Source: Bradyrhizobium sp. BR13661 (GTDB taxonomy: Bacteria > Pseudomonadota > Alphaproteobacteria > Rhizobiales > Xanthobacteraceae). Taken from it: DNA of 64,000 nt. Below are positions 43,131 through 50,799 of this stretch, piece by piece. The notes under the pieces were generated by a model that was given only the letters and a program-made list of their open reading frames with translations, was not told the origin of the DNA and did not search any database. A program made the translations under genes and the position numbers. Location of the stretch: positions 62,001 to 126,000 of the forward strand of contig NZ_JARXWB010000010.1 in NCBI RefSeq assembly GCF_029892425.1, written 5' to 3'. Position 1 is the first letter of the stretch. Each line of letters begins with the position of its first letter.

Positions 43131-43388
43131 ATGCGCGCAAAAAAGTCACCAAGCCTGATCTCTTGCGCCGGACTCATCAAGCTGATGACAAACGCAATGA
43201 TGGGCGCAGCACTTGGTCTCTCGTTCACGCTCGCACTCATTCTGGCCAATCCTGCGGTGGCAGAGTTGCTGAAAGACGGCGGAAGCGGGACCATCTTCGT
43301 CTTTGTCGTGACGATGGTGACGACTTTCTCCATCGGTGCAACGCTGACCGGCGCCGTGCTCATTCTCAACGAGGACAGGGAATCCTGA
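43131..43388 (+). CDS. Small two-pass membrane protein
   Basis: 85 residues with two hydrophobic helices (MMGAALGLSFTLALILANPA, about 23-42, and TIFVFVVTMVTTFSIGATLTGAVLIL, about 54-79). AAGGAG lies about 12 nt before ATG 43131. Unknown function. Confidence 0.75.
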   Translation: MRAKKSPSLISCAGLIKLMTNAMMGAALGLSFTLALILANPAVAELLKDGGSGTIFVFVVTMVTTFSIGATLTGAVLILNEDRES

Positions 43389-43483
43389 CGCGCGCGTGAA
43401 GCGCGTCCTCCGATTTGTTCGGAACTCCTGCGGCGAATGGCGGTTGGCTGCCTGCGTCAATTCAACTCAGGGAGTTCCCCCAT

Positions 43484-43735
43484 ATGAAGACGACCAAGCT
43501 CGCTCTCGCCGTGATGTTGGCAACAGGCCTCGCCGCCGCGCCGTTCGCCGCGCAGGCCAAGTCGCACAAGGCCAAACATGAATCGGCGACATCATCGTCG
43601 CAGACGACGGGGGCCAACATGAAATCCAAGAGCAGCGATACCACGGGCCAAGGTACGGGCCAGGGCAGCTCCGCTCCCGGCTCCGACCAGAGCGGCACCA
43701 TGTCCAACAAGAGCGCACCGAGCAACACCAAGTAG
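43484..43735 (+). CDS. Small exported low-complexity protein
   Basis: 83 residues from ATG 43484. Signal peptide MKTTKLALAVMLATGLAAAP, cleavage near AQA. The mature part is Ser/Gly/Thr/Lys-rich and probably disordered (SKSSDTTGQGTGQGSSAPGS). GGGAG precedes the start and a strong terminator follows. Resembles secreted low-complexity proteins of Bradyrhizobium; function unknown. Confidence 0.75.
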   Translation: MKTTKLALAVMLATGLAAAPFAAQAKSHKAKHESATSSSQTTGANMKSKSSDTTGQGTGQGSSAPGSDQSGTMSNKSAPSNTK

Positions 43736-43752
43736 CAGGCGCGCGACGACCG

Positions 43753-43778
43753 AGGCCCCGCGACAGCGGGGCCTTTTT
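43753..43778 (+). terminator. Rho-independent terminator
   Basis: AGGCCCCGC-GACA-GCGGGGCCTTTTT: perfect 9-bp stem and T run, 18 bp after the stop at 43735. Confidence 0.9.
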
Positions 43779-43800
43779 AGTTGCATGACCGAACATACAC

Positions 43801-44001
43801 TCAAGGCCACATGGTGGGCGCGTGGGTCAGCGCATCGCGGCCCGCGCGCTTCAAATCCTCGACCGAACATGGCCCAGATCGGGCGAGGTCATTCAGTTTC
43901 GCGGAAACGCGCTCGCGCGTCGTCGTATCCGAGAGAGGAATTTCCGCGCAGACTTCATCGAACACCGCCTGCAGCAGGGCGGTCATTTCGGCATCCGGCA
44001 T
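43801..44001 (-). CDS. Small acidic helical protein
   Basis: 66 residues, MPDAEMTALLQAVFDEVCAE...TTTRERVSAKLNDLARSG. GGAG lies 8 nt before ATG 44001. Two or three predicted helices; similar short proteins recur in Bradyrhizobium genomes. Function unknown. Confidence 0.72.
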   Translation of the reverse strand: MPDAEMTALLQAVFDEVCAEIPLSDTTTRERVSAKLNDLARSGPCSVEDLKRAGRDALTHAPTMWP

Positions 44002-44073
44002 GGACGAGCTCCGGCATGTCGCGTTGCGCGACCGCTTTAGCTGCGTCGGATGTCAGTGATGTTAAGGCGGGGA

Positions 44074-44177
44074 CTAAAGCGCGATGAGATTAGGATGAAT
44101 AGTCATCGCGCTTTAGGTTATTGTTTGAGCATGATCTTTTCAGAAAACCGCTGCGCACTTTTCCGGATCATGCTCTA
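44074..44177. repeat. Dispersed two-hairpin repeat, full copy
   Basis: First hairpin CTAAAGCGCGATGA / TCATCGCGCTTTAG (44074-44116); second GAGCATGATC...GATCATGCTC (44127-44175) around TTTTCAGAAAACCGCTGCGC. Other copies: 4427-4513 and a fragment at 34419-34442. The right end overlaps the stop of the 59-residue gene at 44168. Confidence 0.9.
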
Positions 44178-44347
44178 GCAGAGCCCGCCTTCACAAGATG
44201 GTCCAGCTGCGCCCGCTTGCGCGCGATCAGCAGCTGGGCCGCCGCATCGTCGAGGCCCTCACGCTGCAATTGCCTGATCGCAGAGCCCAATTCGAGGATC
44301 TCGGCGCGCAGCTTCAGGATCCGGTAGGTGTCCGGGTCTTCCTCCAC
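44168..44347 (-). CDS. 59-residue helical protein with GTG start
   Basis: Begins VEEDPDTYRILKLRAEILEL and continues with charged helices (LDDAAAQLLIARKRAQLDHL). GTG 44347 follows GGAGG at about 7 nt. The last codons and the TGA stop lie inside the dispersed repeat. It starts 33 bp after the stop of the 91-residue gene upstream, so they are probably cotranscribed. Function unknown. Confidence 0.65.
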   Translation of the reverse strand: MEEDPDTYRILKLRAEILELGSAIRQLQREGLDDAAAQLLIARKRAQLDHLVKAGSARA

Positions 44348-44380
44348 CGCCTGCCTCCATCCGATGTGCGCGACGTCGTT

Positions 44381-44656
44381 TCAGCGACGGGCCGCCCCAC
44401 GTACCGGCTTGATCTCGCCCTTCAGCGAACGAGCGCGCACCCGGTCACGGATGTCGGGCAGGACATCGCAGCCACCCGCCGCCTTCCATTCGCTGATCAG
44501 CAGATTGATTTTCCGGCGCAGATCCATCTGCGCCTGGGCTTTCTCGGTGCAGTCGCGGTCGCGATTGACGAGATCGCGCACAGCCGCCTCGACATCGGCC
44601 ATCTCCAGCCTCAAGGCGCTGATTTTACGTCGGATTTCATTAATTCTGTTGTCCAT
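44381..44656 (-). CDS. Small coiled-coil protein
   Basis: 91 residues, MDNRINEIRRKISALRLEMA...DVEAAVRDLVNRDRDCTEK...QMDLRRKINLLISEWKAAGG: a long charged helix typical of coiled coils, then a short tail. No clear ribosome-binding site. Function unknown. Confidence 0.7.
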   Translation of the reverse strand: MDNRINEIRRKISALRLEMADVEAAVRDLVNRDRDCTEKAQAQMDLRRKINLLISEWKAAGGCDVLPDIRDRVRARSLKGEIKPVRGAARR

Positions 44657-44717
44657 GGCTTGTTAGAACAAAATAAGAACATATAGTCAAGTCACGAATT
44701 CAGGACGGAGGGGTCAG

Positions 44718-44912
44718 ATGCAGGTTCAAGGTAAATACGACGCCAAGGTCTTTCTCATGGAGCAGATGACGCGGGCGCAGGGGCTGCGGCTGAAACGGCT
44801 GAGCGAAGAGGCTTATCAGCCCACGCAATACGATCGCGGCCTGTCCTTTGCCGAAGCCGCGCGCCGCATCCAGGTGCTGGAGGCGGAGATCGAGCTCGCA
44901 AACTCCTTCTGA
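44718..44912 (+). CDS. DUF3072-like small protein
   Basis: 64 residues. MTRAQGLRLKRLSEEAYQP and YDRGLSFAEAARRIQVLEAE match the DUF3072 pattern (a helix ending in RLSEEA and a second helix of the type AxASRRIxxL). GGAGGGG sits 6 nt before ATG 44718. A small domain of unknown role, also found fused to other proteins. Confidence 0.72.
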   Translation: MQVQGKYDAKVFLMEQMTRAQGLRLKRLSEEAYQPTQYDRGLSFAEAARRIQVLEAEIELANSF

Positions 44913-44996
44913 GCCAGCGACTGGCGCATTTGGAACGTTGCGTCGGCGCTCCTGTTCTCTTGCCAGGTTCTCTTGCCAAGCCAAGGGAGAGAGTTG

Positions 44997-45260
44997 ATGG
45001 CACGTAAGGCAAAAAAGCGCCGTTATTCGCGCAGCGCCGGCAGCGATGTCGAGCGCGAGATGCGGCGTTACAAGAAGGGCACCGCGAAAAGCGGACCTGG
45101 CGGTCGCGGCGGACGCGTGAAGAGCCGCAAGCAGGCGATCGCAATCGGCCTGTCCGAAGCGCGCGCGAAAGGCAAGAAGGTGCCGAAGAAGGCATCGAAG
45201 CGAAAGACGACCGGGAAGACCAGCAAGACAAGCGCGAAGCGCAAATCCGCCAGGCGGTGA
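44997..45260 (+). CDS. DUF6496-like Lys/Arg-rich protein
   Basis: 87 residues from ATG 44997 with about 40% Lys plus Arg. N-terminal motif RRYSRSAGSDVEREMRRYKK and GRVKSRKQAIAIGLSEARAK match a family of small proteins annotated DUF6496. The C-terminal tail KKASKRKTTGKTSKTSAKRK resembles histone H1-type tails, suggesting nucleic-acid binding (inference). GGAGAG precedes the start. Confidence 0.78.
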   Translation: MARKAKKRRYSRSAGSDVEREMRRYKKGTAKSGPGGRGGRVKSRKQAIAIGLSEARAKGKKVPKKASKRKTTGKTSKTSAKRKSARR

Positions 45261-45272
45261 CGCCGACTGCCG

Positions 45273-45635
45273 TCAGATCATGCTGCCGGGCATGAAGCAG
45301 CGGATCGAAACGCCAAACACCGTCTTGACCGGCCAGACCATGGTTCGGCCGGCCCGGTTTGGCTCGGTGATCACGGCTTCGTCGGGGACATCGACCCACT
45401 CTCCGTCGAGCCGCACCCGGTAATGACCATTGTGCGAGTCCCAATCAGGATCGGCCACGGCCACGCCGTCGGCATCCGAGCAGCACGGACCCAGATGGCT
45501 CCGCAAACCGTCGAACCAGGGTTTGAGCGGCGAATCCTTGAAGCGGCCGTCATCGCGCCCCAGGGCGCTTCCGGTCGACAGAATGAGAGGCGCGACAAGC
45601 AGCGCACATCTCAGCGAGAGCCTCAATCGATCCAT
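45273..45635 (-). CDS. Exported protein with GPCCSDADG motif
   Basis: 120 residues from ATG 45635. Signal peptide MDRLRLSLRCALLVAPLILS, cleavage near ALG. The mature part (SHLGPCCSDADGVAVADPDW, GEWVDVPDEAVITEPNRAGR, GVSIRCFMPGS) has three Cys, two adjacent. This is a recurrent Bradyrhizobium periplasmic family of unknown function. Convergent with the DUF6496 gene. Confidence 0.75.
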   Translation of the reverse strand: MDRLRLSLRCALLVAPLILSTGSALGRDDGRFKDSPLKPWFDGLRSHLGPCCSDADGVAVADPDWDSHNGHYRVRLDGEWVDVPDEAVITEPNRAGRTMVWPVKTVFGVSIRCFMPGSMI

Positions 45636-45858
45636 GTCGGCACCGATCAATGCGAACCACCGGCCGGTTCCACAAAGCGGCCGGACGTCCGAAGTTCCAC
45701 TCCAGCAATTTGCTTCGGCGCCGTCATTGCCGCCAAAGCTCAACACGCGATTCCAAAGTCTGGTCAGCGAACGCGGCATTTTCGGACGAATTCGTCACTC
45801 TTGCTGCCGTTAACGAGAATGTTATCGGCGGCCTGTGGGTATCTCGCAATCGCGCACG

Positions 45859-45885
45859 AAAAAGGCGGCCCGCAGGCCGCCTTTT
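45859..45885 (-). terminator. Terminator downstream of the DegP gene
   Basis: On the minus strand AAAAGGCGGCC-TGCG-GGCCGCCTTTTT: perfect stem with a T run, 25 bp after the protease stop. Confidence 0.88.
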
Positions 45886-45909
45886 GAATTTGCCGTCGAG
45901 GCCGAGAGA

Positions 45910-47457
45910 TCAGGCGAGCGGCACCGCGACGAAGCGGGTTGCGTCTGCGCTCTTCACCTGCAGCAGCACGCTGTTCTTGCCTGACGATTTGGCCTGCGCC
46001 AGCTCGGAGCGGACGTCACTGATGTTGGCGACGGCCTTGCCGCCGACATTGAGGATGACGTCGCCGGTCTGGATGCCGCGCTGCGCTGCCGGTCCCTGCG
46101 GATCGACCTCGGTGACCACGACGCCCTTCTGGCCGGCGCCCTGGACTTCACTGGCCGGCGCCAGGCTGAGGCCGAGGCGCGGCGTGCCGGGGGCCTGCTG
46201 CGTCTTGCCGTCACCCGACTGATCGCCTCCTTTGGCTTGCCGCTCGTTCGGCAGTTCGCCGAGCGCCAGCGTCACCGTCTTGCCGTCGCCCTTGTGGACG
46301 ATTTCGAGCTTCACGGACGTGCCCGGCGCCAGCCCTGCGATGGTGCGGGCGAGATCGCGGGAGTCCTTGATCGCGGTGCCATTGACGGCGGTGATGACGT
46401 CACCGGCCTCGATGCCGGCCTTCGCCGCCGGGCTGCCATCCTGCGGGTTGTCGACGATCGCGCCGCGCGCTGCCTTCAGGCCGAGGCTGTCGGCGATCTC
46501 CGCCGTCACCGGCTGCACCTGCACGCCGAGCCAGCCGCGGGTGACGGCCCCCTTGTCCTTGAGCTGGGCGACGACGAGCTTTGCGGTCGAAGAGGGAATG
46601 TCGAAACCGATGCCGACCGAGCCTCCGGAGGGCGAGTAGATCGCGGTGTTCACGCCGATCACATTGCCATTCATGTCGAACGCAGGTCCGCCGGAGTTGC
46701 CCTTGTTGATCGGCGCGTCGATCTGGATGAAGTCGTCATAGGGACCGTTGCCGATGTCGCGGCCGCTGGCCGAGACAATGCCGGCCGTGACGGTGCCGCC
46801 GAGGCCGAACGGATTGCCGACCGCGACCACCCAGTCACCGATCCGCGGCTTCTGGTCGGAGAACTTCACGAACGGAAAATCCTTCTTGCCGTCGACCTTG
46901 ATCAGCGCGAGATCGGTCTTCGGATCGGTGCCGACCACCTTTGCGGTGTAGATCGTTCCGTCATCCATGGTCACCTGCACGGACTCGGCGTGGTCGACGA
47001 CATGGTTGTTGGTGACGGCATAGCCGTCGGCCGAAATGAAGAAGCCGGAGCCCTCGCCCGTGATCATCTGGTGGCGCTGGCGCGGCATGCCGTTCATGCC
47101 GCCCGGGACGCGGGAACCGAACTGCCGCGAGAACTGGTCGGACGGAGAATCCTCGTCCTGATCCATCCGGTTCTGCTGCAGCATCGCGCTCTTGTCGTTG
47201 TCCTGGTCGATCTTCACGCGCACCGAGATGACGGCCGGCTTGACCTTGCTGACGAGGTCGCCGAAGCCCGGCGGCGTTGCGGTGGTTTCCGCGGCCTGCG
47301 CCGGCGAAATCAGGGAGCTCACACTGAGGGGCATTGAAGCGGGAGACGCAGCCAGCACGGCCACGCCAAGCGCAGCCACAGTGCCAAGCAGCGCAAGCCG
47401 GCGCGGCTTCAGAATGGTACGAGTCGTGGTGGTGTCGGAATTGACGCGATCGATCAT
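45910..47457 (-). CDS. degP: Do-family periplasmic serine protease (DegP/MucD type)
   Basis: 515 residues from ATG 47457. N-terminal membrane/signal segment LALLGTVAALGVAVLAASPA (about 21-40). Trypsin-like domain with the triad H152 (VTNNHVVDH), D182 (TDLALIKVD) and S255 (NKGNSGGPAF), then two PDZ domains (about 300-385 and 420-510, GVVVTEVDPQGPAAQRGIQT). It degrades or refolds damaged envelope proteins. A low-complexity Gln/Met/Arg-rich LA-like loop sits near 90-130. A 14-bp hairpin overlaps its translation-initiation region. Confidence 0.95.
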   Translation of the reverse strand: MIDRVNSDTTTTRTILKPRRLALLGTVAALGVAVLAASPASMPLSVSSLISPAQAAETTATPPGFGDLVSKVKPAVISVRVKIDQDNDKSAMLQQNRMDQDEDSPSDQFSRQFGSRVPGGMNGMPRQRHQMITGEGSGFFISADGYAVTNNHVVDHAESVQVTMDDGTIYTAKVVGTDPKTDLALIKVDGKKDFPFVKFSDQKPRIGDWVVAVGNPFGLGGTVTAGIVSASGRDIGNGPYDDFIQIDAPINKGNSGGPAFDMNGNVIGVNTAIYSPSGGSVGIGFDIPSSTAKLVVAQLKDKGAVTRGWLGVQVQPVTAEIADSLGLKAARGAIVDNPQDGSPAAKAGIEAGDVITAVNGTAIKDSRDLARTIAGLAPGTSVKLEIVHKGDGKTVTLALGELPNERQAKGGDQSGDGKTQQAPGTPRLGLSLAPASEVQGAGQKGVVVTEVDPQGPAAQRGIQTGDVILNVGGKAVANISDVRSELAQAKSSGKNSVLLQVKSADATRFVAVPLA

Positions 47458-47463
47458 GTCGAA

Positions 47464-47506
47464 ATGTCCATGTTGGGGTAAGTCGCCTTGCACCCAACAT
47501 GGACAT
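47464..47506 (-). promoter_or_regulatory. Hairpin in the degP leader
   Basis: ATGTCCATGTTGGG (47464-47477) and its exact complement CCCAACATGGACAT (47493-47506), loop 15 nt. It ends 7 nt before the degP ATG. In the mRNA the only Shine-Dalgarno-like bases (GGACA) are inside the stem, so folding should hide them. It may alternatively be a DNA operator. Confidence 0.6.
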
Positions 47507-47671
47507 CGTCACCTTACGGCACCCCGTCCACGCGATTAATTCTTGGCAAAGAACGTGCGGCCGGCAGCCGCAGCCAAAACTCCGCACCGCACATTTGATG
47601 CAGCTCAACGCGAGCCCCGCAGGCGGTGAAACACTGAAGCCATCGGATGATGTCCACCCGGAGGCGCTGCC

Positions 47672-48508
47672 ATGTACAAAGACATACTCGTCCACATCCC
47701 GACCGAACGACCGATGCGGGCCGTCATTGACGGCTCGATCTCGCTCGCCGCCAGCCTCAATGCCCATGTCGACGCGGTCGCGGTCGGCTATGTCGCGAGC
47801 ACCACGGCCTACGTGATGGAGGGCGGAGCTGCCGTGGCGGCCGTGTTCGAGATGGAACGCGAGCGCGCCGTCGAGCGGGCCGAAGCCGCGCTTGCGGTCT
47901 TCAGGAGCGAAGCGGCGAACGCCGATATTTCCAGTACCTGCTACCCGCTCGGCGCCATTCCTGCCGATGCAGCCAGTTCGCTCGGCGAGATGGCGCGGCT
48001 GCACGATCTCAGCGTCGTCCTCCAGCCGGATCCCGAGCAGGTGACGTTCGACAACGACGTCCCCCGCGAGATCCTGTTCCAGGCGGGCGGCCCTGTGCTG
48101 TTCCTGCCATACACCTTTCGCGGGCCCTTCAAGGCGAAGCGGATCGGCATCTGCTGGGACGGCAGCCGTGTCGCGGCTCGTGCGTTGCGCGATGCAGCGA
48201 CATTCCTCGCGCGCGCCGAAGAGATCGTGATCATTGCGATCAATGAGAGCGACACCGCTGCTGGCGACGTCTCGGCCAGCAATCTGGCGAAACACCTCGG
48301 GCGACGCGGCCTGTCGACCCGCACCATCAGCCTGTCGGCCACGCGTGCCGATATCCAGCCGACCATCCTGTCGCTGGCGGCAGACGAGAACCTCGATCTC
48401 CTGGTGATGGGCGGCTACGGCCATTCACGCCTGCAGGAGCGGTTCCTGGGCGGCGTCACGCGCGCCATGCTGGAGGCGATGACCGTCCCGACGCTGATGT
48501 CGCATTAG
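47672..48508 (+). CDS. Universal stress protein, tandem UspA domains
   Basis: 278 residues with an N-terminal UspA-like half (MYKDILVHIPTERPMRAVID) and a C-terminal UspA half carrying the nucleotide-binding motif GGYGHSRLQERFLGG (G-2X-G-H-9X-G). Cytosolic. GGAGG precedes ATG 47672. Divergent from degP, about 210 bp apart, which supports a shared stress theme. Confidence 0.92.
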   Translation: MYKDILVHIPTERPMRAVIDGSISLAASLNAHVDAVAVGYVASTTAYVMEGGAAVAAVFEMERERAVERAEAALAVFRSEAANADISSTCYPLGAIPADAASSLGEMARLHDLSVVLQPDPEQVTFDNDVPREILFQAGGPVLFLPYTFRGPFKAKRIGICWDGSRVAARALRDAATFLARAEEIVIIAINESDTAAGDVSASNLAKHLGRRGLSTRTISLSATRADIQPTILSLAADENLDLLVMGGYGHSRLQERFLGGVTRAMLEAMTVPTLMSH

Positions 48509-48532
48509 CGAAGGAGGAATGGCCAGTCGCCT

Positions 48533-48745
48533 TCACGCCGCAGCGGGGCGCTCCCATGCTGCGGCTGCGATGGCATCCTCTTCGCGTTGCGCATTGCACG
48601 CGTCGAAATGGTCTTTCAGCGCGACTTCCGCGAGATGTTCGAAATGTTCGGCCTGACCGAGCAGCTGCCAGTTCTGCAGCGGCCGATAGGCCGCCTGCTG
48701 GCGACAGAGGGACGCCAGCGCGCGGTAGCGACGTACGTTCTCCAT
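48533..48745 (-). CDS. Small helical protein, ENVRRYR family
   Basis: 70 residues from ATG 48745: MENVRRYRALASLCRQQAAY, then RPLQNWQLLGQAEHFEHLAE. A clear relative of the 62090 product (ENVRRYRGIASLYRQTAAFR). Predicted helical hairpin; function unknown. A TTAACC-TG-GGTTAA dyad lies about 95 bp upstream. Confidence 0.75.
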   Translation of the reverse strand: MENVRRYRALASLCRQQAAYRPLQNWQLLGQAEHFEHLAEVALKDHFDACNAQREEDAIAAAAWERPAAA

Positions 48746-48839
48746 GAGACCCTCCCTCGCATTCACTCTGGGCTTATTGCCCTGATTTGCGTCACGCCGA
48801 TGGCGGTTGTGCAAAACATTCTTTACGCGCATAGACCGC

Positions 48840-48853
48840 TTAACCTGGGTTAA
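48840..48853. promoter_or_regulatory. TTAACC/GGTTAA dyad
   Basis: TTAACCTGGGTTAA, perfect 6-bp arms, in the promoter region of the 70-residue gene. The half-site recalls the CtrA motif (TTAA-N7-TTAA) but spacing is 6, so the link is weak. Confidence 0.35.
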
Positions 48854-48921
48854 CTTTCAGGAAATGCGCGGGCGCACTTTCGTTCCCCTCGGACGAACCC
48901 AACCTGGAACTTGTAACAATT

Positions 48922-50799
48922 TTAGGCGTAGCGGCGGCGCTCGACGTTGATGCCGATCAAATCGAAATAGCGTTCGATCGGTTCCGGCCGCCCGATGAGA
49001 TAGCCCTGCATCACCTCGCATGCCTCACCTTGCAGGAAGGCGCGCTGCGCCTCCGTCTCCACGCCTTCCGCAACGACCGGGATCTGCAGGGCGTGTGCAA
49101 GGCTCAGCACCGCGCGGACGATCTCGGCCGATTGCGGGGCGGCCTCGAGGTTCAGGATGAAGCTGCGGTCGATCTTGATCTTGTCGAACGGGAACGACTG
49201 CAGATAGGACAGCGATGAGTACCCAGTGCCGAAATCGTCCATCGCAATGCGGATGCCGAGCGCTTTGAGCCGTCGCAGCAAGTTCAGCGCACGCGCGAAA
49301 TCGCCAATCAGCACGCCCTCGGTGATTTCGACCTCGAGCCGCGTCGGCGCAAGCCCCGTCTCCAGCAGGATCTGGTGAATGCAGCGTTCGAGATCGCCAG
49401 CCTGGAACTGGACCGGCGACAAATTGACAGCGACCTGCAACGGTCGCGGCCAGGACGCTGCCTCGCGGCACGCCTCGCGCAGCACCCATTCGCCGATCTC
49501 GATGATCAGCCCGTTCTCCTCGGCGAGCGGAATGAACTGGTCGGGCGGCACGATGCCGCGCGTCGGATGGTTCCAGCGCAGCAGCGCCTCGAAACCGATG
49601 ATTTCGCCATCCATCCGCGCCTGCGGCTGGAAGTAGACCAGGAGCTGGTTCTGCTCCACGGCCTGGCGCAGATCGTGCTGCAACAGCCTGCGGTCGCGCA
49701 GCTCCCGGTCCATCTCGGTCTCGAAGAAGCAGACCCTGCCCCGGCCCTCGCGCTTGGCGCGATAGAGTGCGGAATCGGCGTTGGCCAGCAGCGTCGCCGC
49801 ATCCACGCCGTCGTCCGGATAGACCGCGATGCCGACGCTGACGCCGACATGGGAGAGATAGTCGTCGACCTCGAGCTCCTTTCCGATCGCCTCGACCATG
49901 CGCTCGGCGAGCGAAAGCACGTCTTCACGCCTGGCATCGTCGGACATCAGGATCATGAACTCGTCGCCGCCAATGCGAGCGACGAAGGCGCCGTCGGCCT
50001 CCGCGACAAGACGCTCGGCGGCTGCCCGCATCATCATGTCGCCGACGGGATGACCGAATACGTCGTTGACATCCTTGAAGCGGTCGAGATCGAGGCTGAG
50101 GACGGCAAAGCTGCTCGACGCCTCCTGCGCGCGCTCCAGCCGCTCGGCCAGCGCCGCGTTGAAGGCGCTGCGGTTGGGCAAGTCGGTCAACGCATCATGA
50201 TGGGCAAGATGGCTGATCCGTGCCTCGTTGGTGATCCGCTCGGTGACATCCTCGATCACGCCGACCAGATATTGCGGCGCGCCACTGCTATCGCGGACCA
50301 GCAGCTTGCGGGAATTGACGACGCGATCGTGACCGCGAATGCCCACATCGAGCCGATGCCCCTCCAGGAACAACGGCGTACCGCTCTCGACGACGCGGCG
50401 GTCCTGCTCCTTGACGACGCGGGCGAGATCGTCGGGAAAGATCTGCTCCGGAGTCTTGCCCAGCATCTCCTCGCGGGGCATGCCGTAATATTCTTCGCCG
50501 GCGCGGTTGAGGAGGACGTAGCGGGAGTCCTTCGCATCCTTGGCAAACACCGCGATCGGGATGTTCTCGATGATGCTGTCGAGAAATTCGCGCGCCCGCA
50601 ACAAATCCTGCTCGGCACGCTTGTGCGTCTGCTCGAGCTCCTCGATCATCAGCTTGATGGCGCGATCGGTCCGGCGACGATCGCGATCACTCTCCTCATA
50701 GGCCGCGCTGACGAGCTCGCCGAGCCTGGTCATATCGACCTGCCCGGCTTCGTCCGTCGACTGCCTGATCTGCCTTGCCAGCAGGCGATGCATGGTCAC
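48922..50799 (-). CDS. PAS-GGDEF-EAL cyclic-di-GMP enzyme
   Basis: 625 residues, soluble: an N-terminal helical segment, PAS domain about 75-190 (FLDSIIENIPIAVFAKDAKD), GGDEF domain about 200-360 with an intact GGDEF (ARIGGDEFMIL) but no RxxD inhibitory site, and an EAL domain about 370-620 with EALLRWNHP, DDFGTGYSSL and EGVETEAQ. Both domains look active, so it may make or break c-di-GMP. It begins at GTG 50799 overlapping the FIST stop (GTGA), or at ATG 50793; translational coupling is likely. Confidence 0.93.
   Translation of the reverse strand: MTMHRLLARQIRQSTDEAGQVDMTRLGELVSAAYEESDRDRRRTDRAIKLMIEELEQTHKRAEQDLLRAREFLDSIIENIPIAVFAKDAKDSRYVLLNRAGEEYYGMPREEMLGKTPEQIFPDDLARVVKEQDRRVVESGTPLFLEGHRLDVGIRGHDRVVNSRKLLVRDSSGAPQYLVGVIEDVTERITNEARISHLAHHDALTDLPNRSAFNAALAERLERAQEASSSFAVLSLDLDRFKDVNDVFGHPVGDMMMRAAAERLVAEADGAFVARIGGDEFMILMSDDARREDVLSLAERMVEAIGKELEVDDYLSHVGVSVGIAVYPDDGVDAATLLANADSALYRAKREGRGRVCFFETEMDRELRDRRLLQHDLRQAVEQNQLLVYFQPQARMDGEIIGFEALLRWNHPTRGIVPPDQFIPLAEENGLIIEIGEWVLREACREAASWPRPLQVAVNLSPVQFQAGDLERCIHQILLETGLAPTRLEVEITEGVLIGDFARALNLLRRLKALGIRIAMDDFGTGYSSLSYLQSFPFDKIKIDRSFILNLEAAPQSAEIVRAVLSLAHALQIPVVAEGVETEAQRAFLQGEACEVMQGYLIGRPEPIERYFDLIGINVERRRYA

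Noticed and set aside
47464..47506. A ROSE-type RNA thermometer before degP
   Set aside because: ROSE elements have several hairpins and a bulged G opposite the Shine-Dalgarno; here there is one perfect stem. Kept only as a generic hairpin.
48840..48853. A CtrA cell-cycle regulator site
   Set aside because: The TTAA halves are 6 bp apart, not 7, and the target gene has no known cell-cycle role. Reported only as a dyad.
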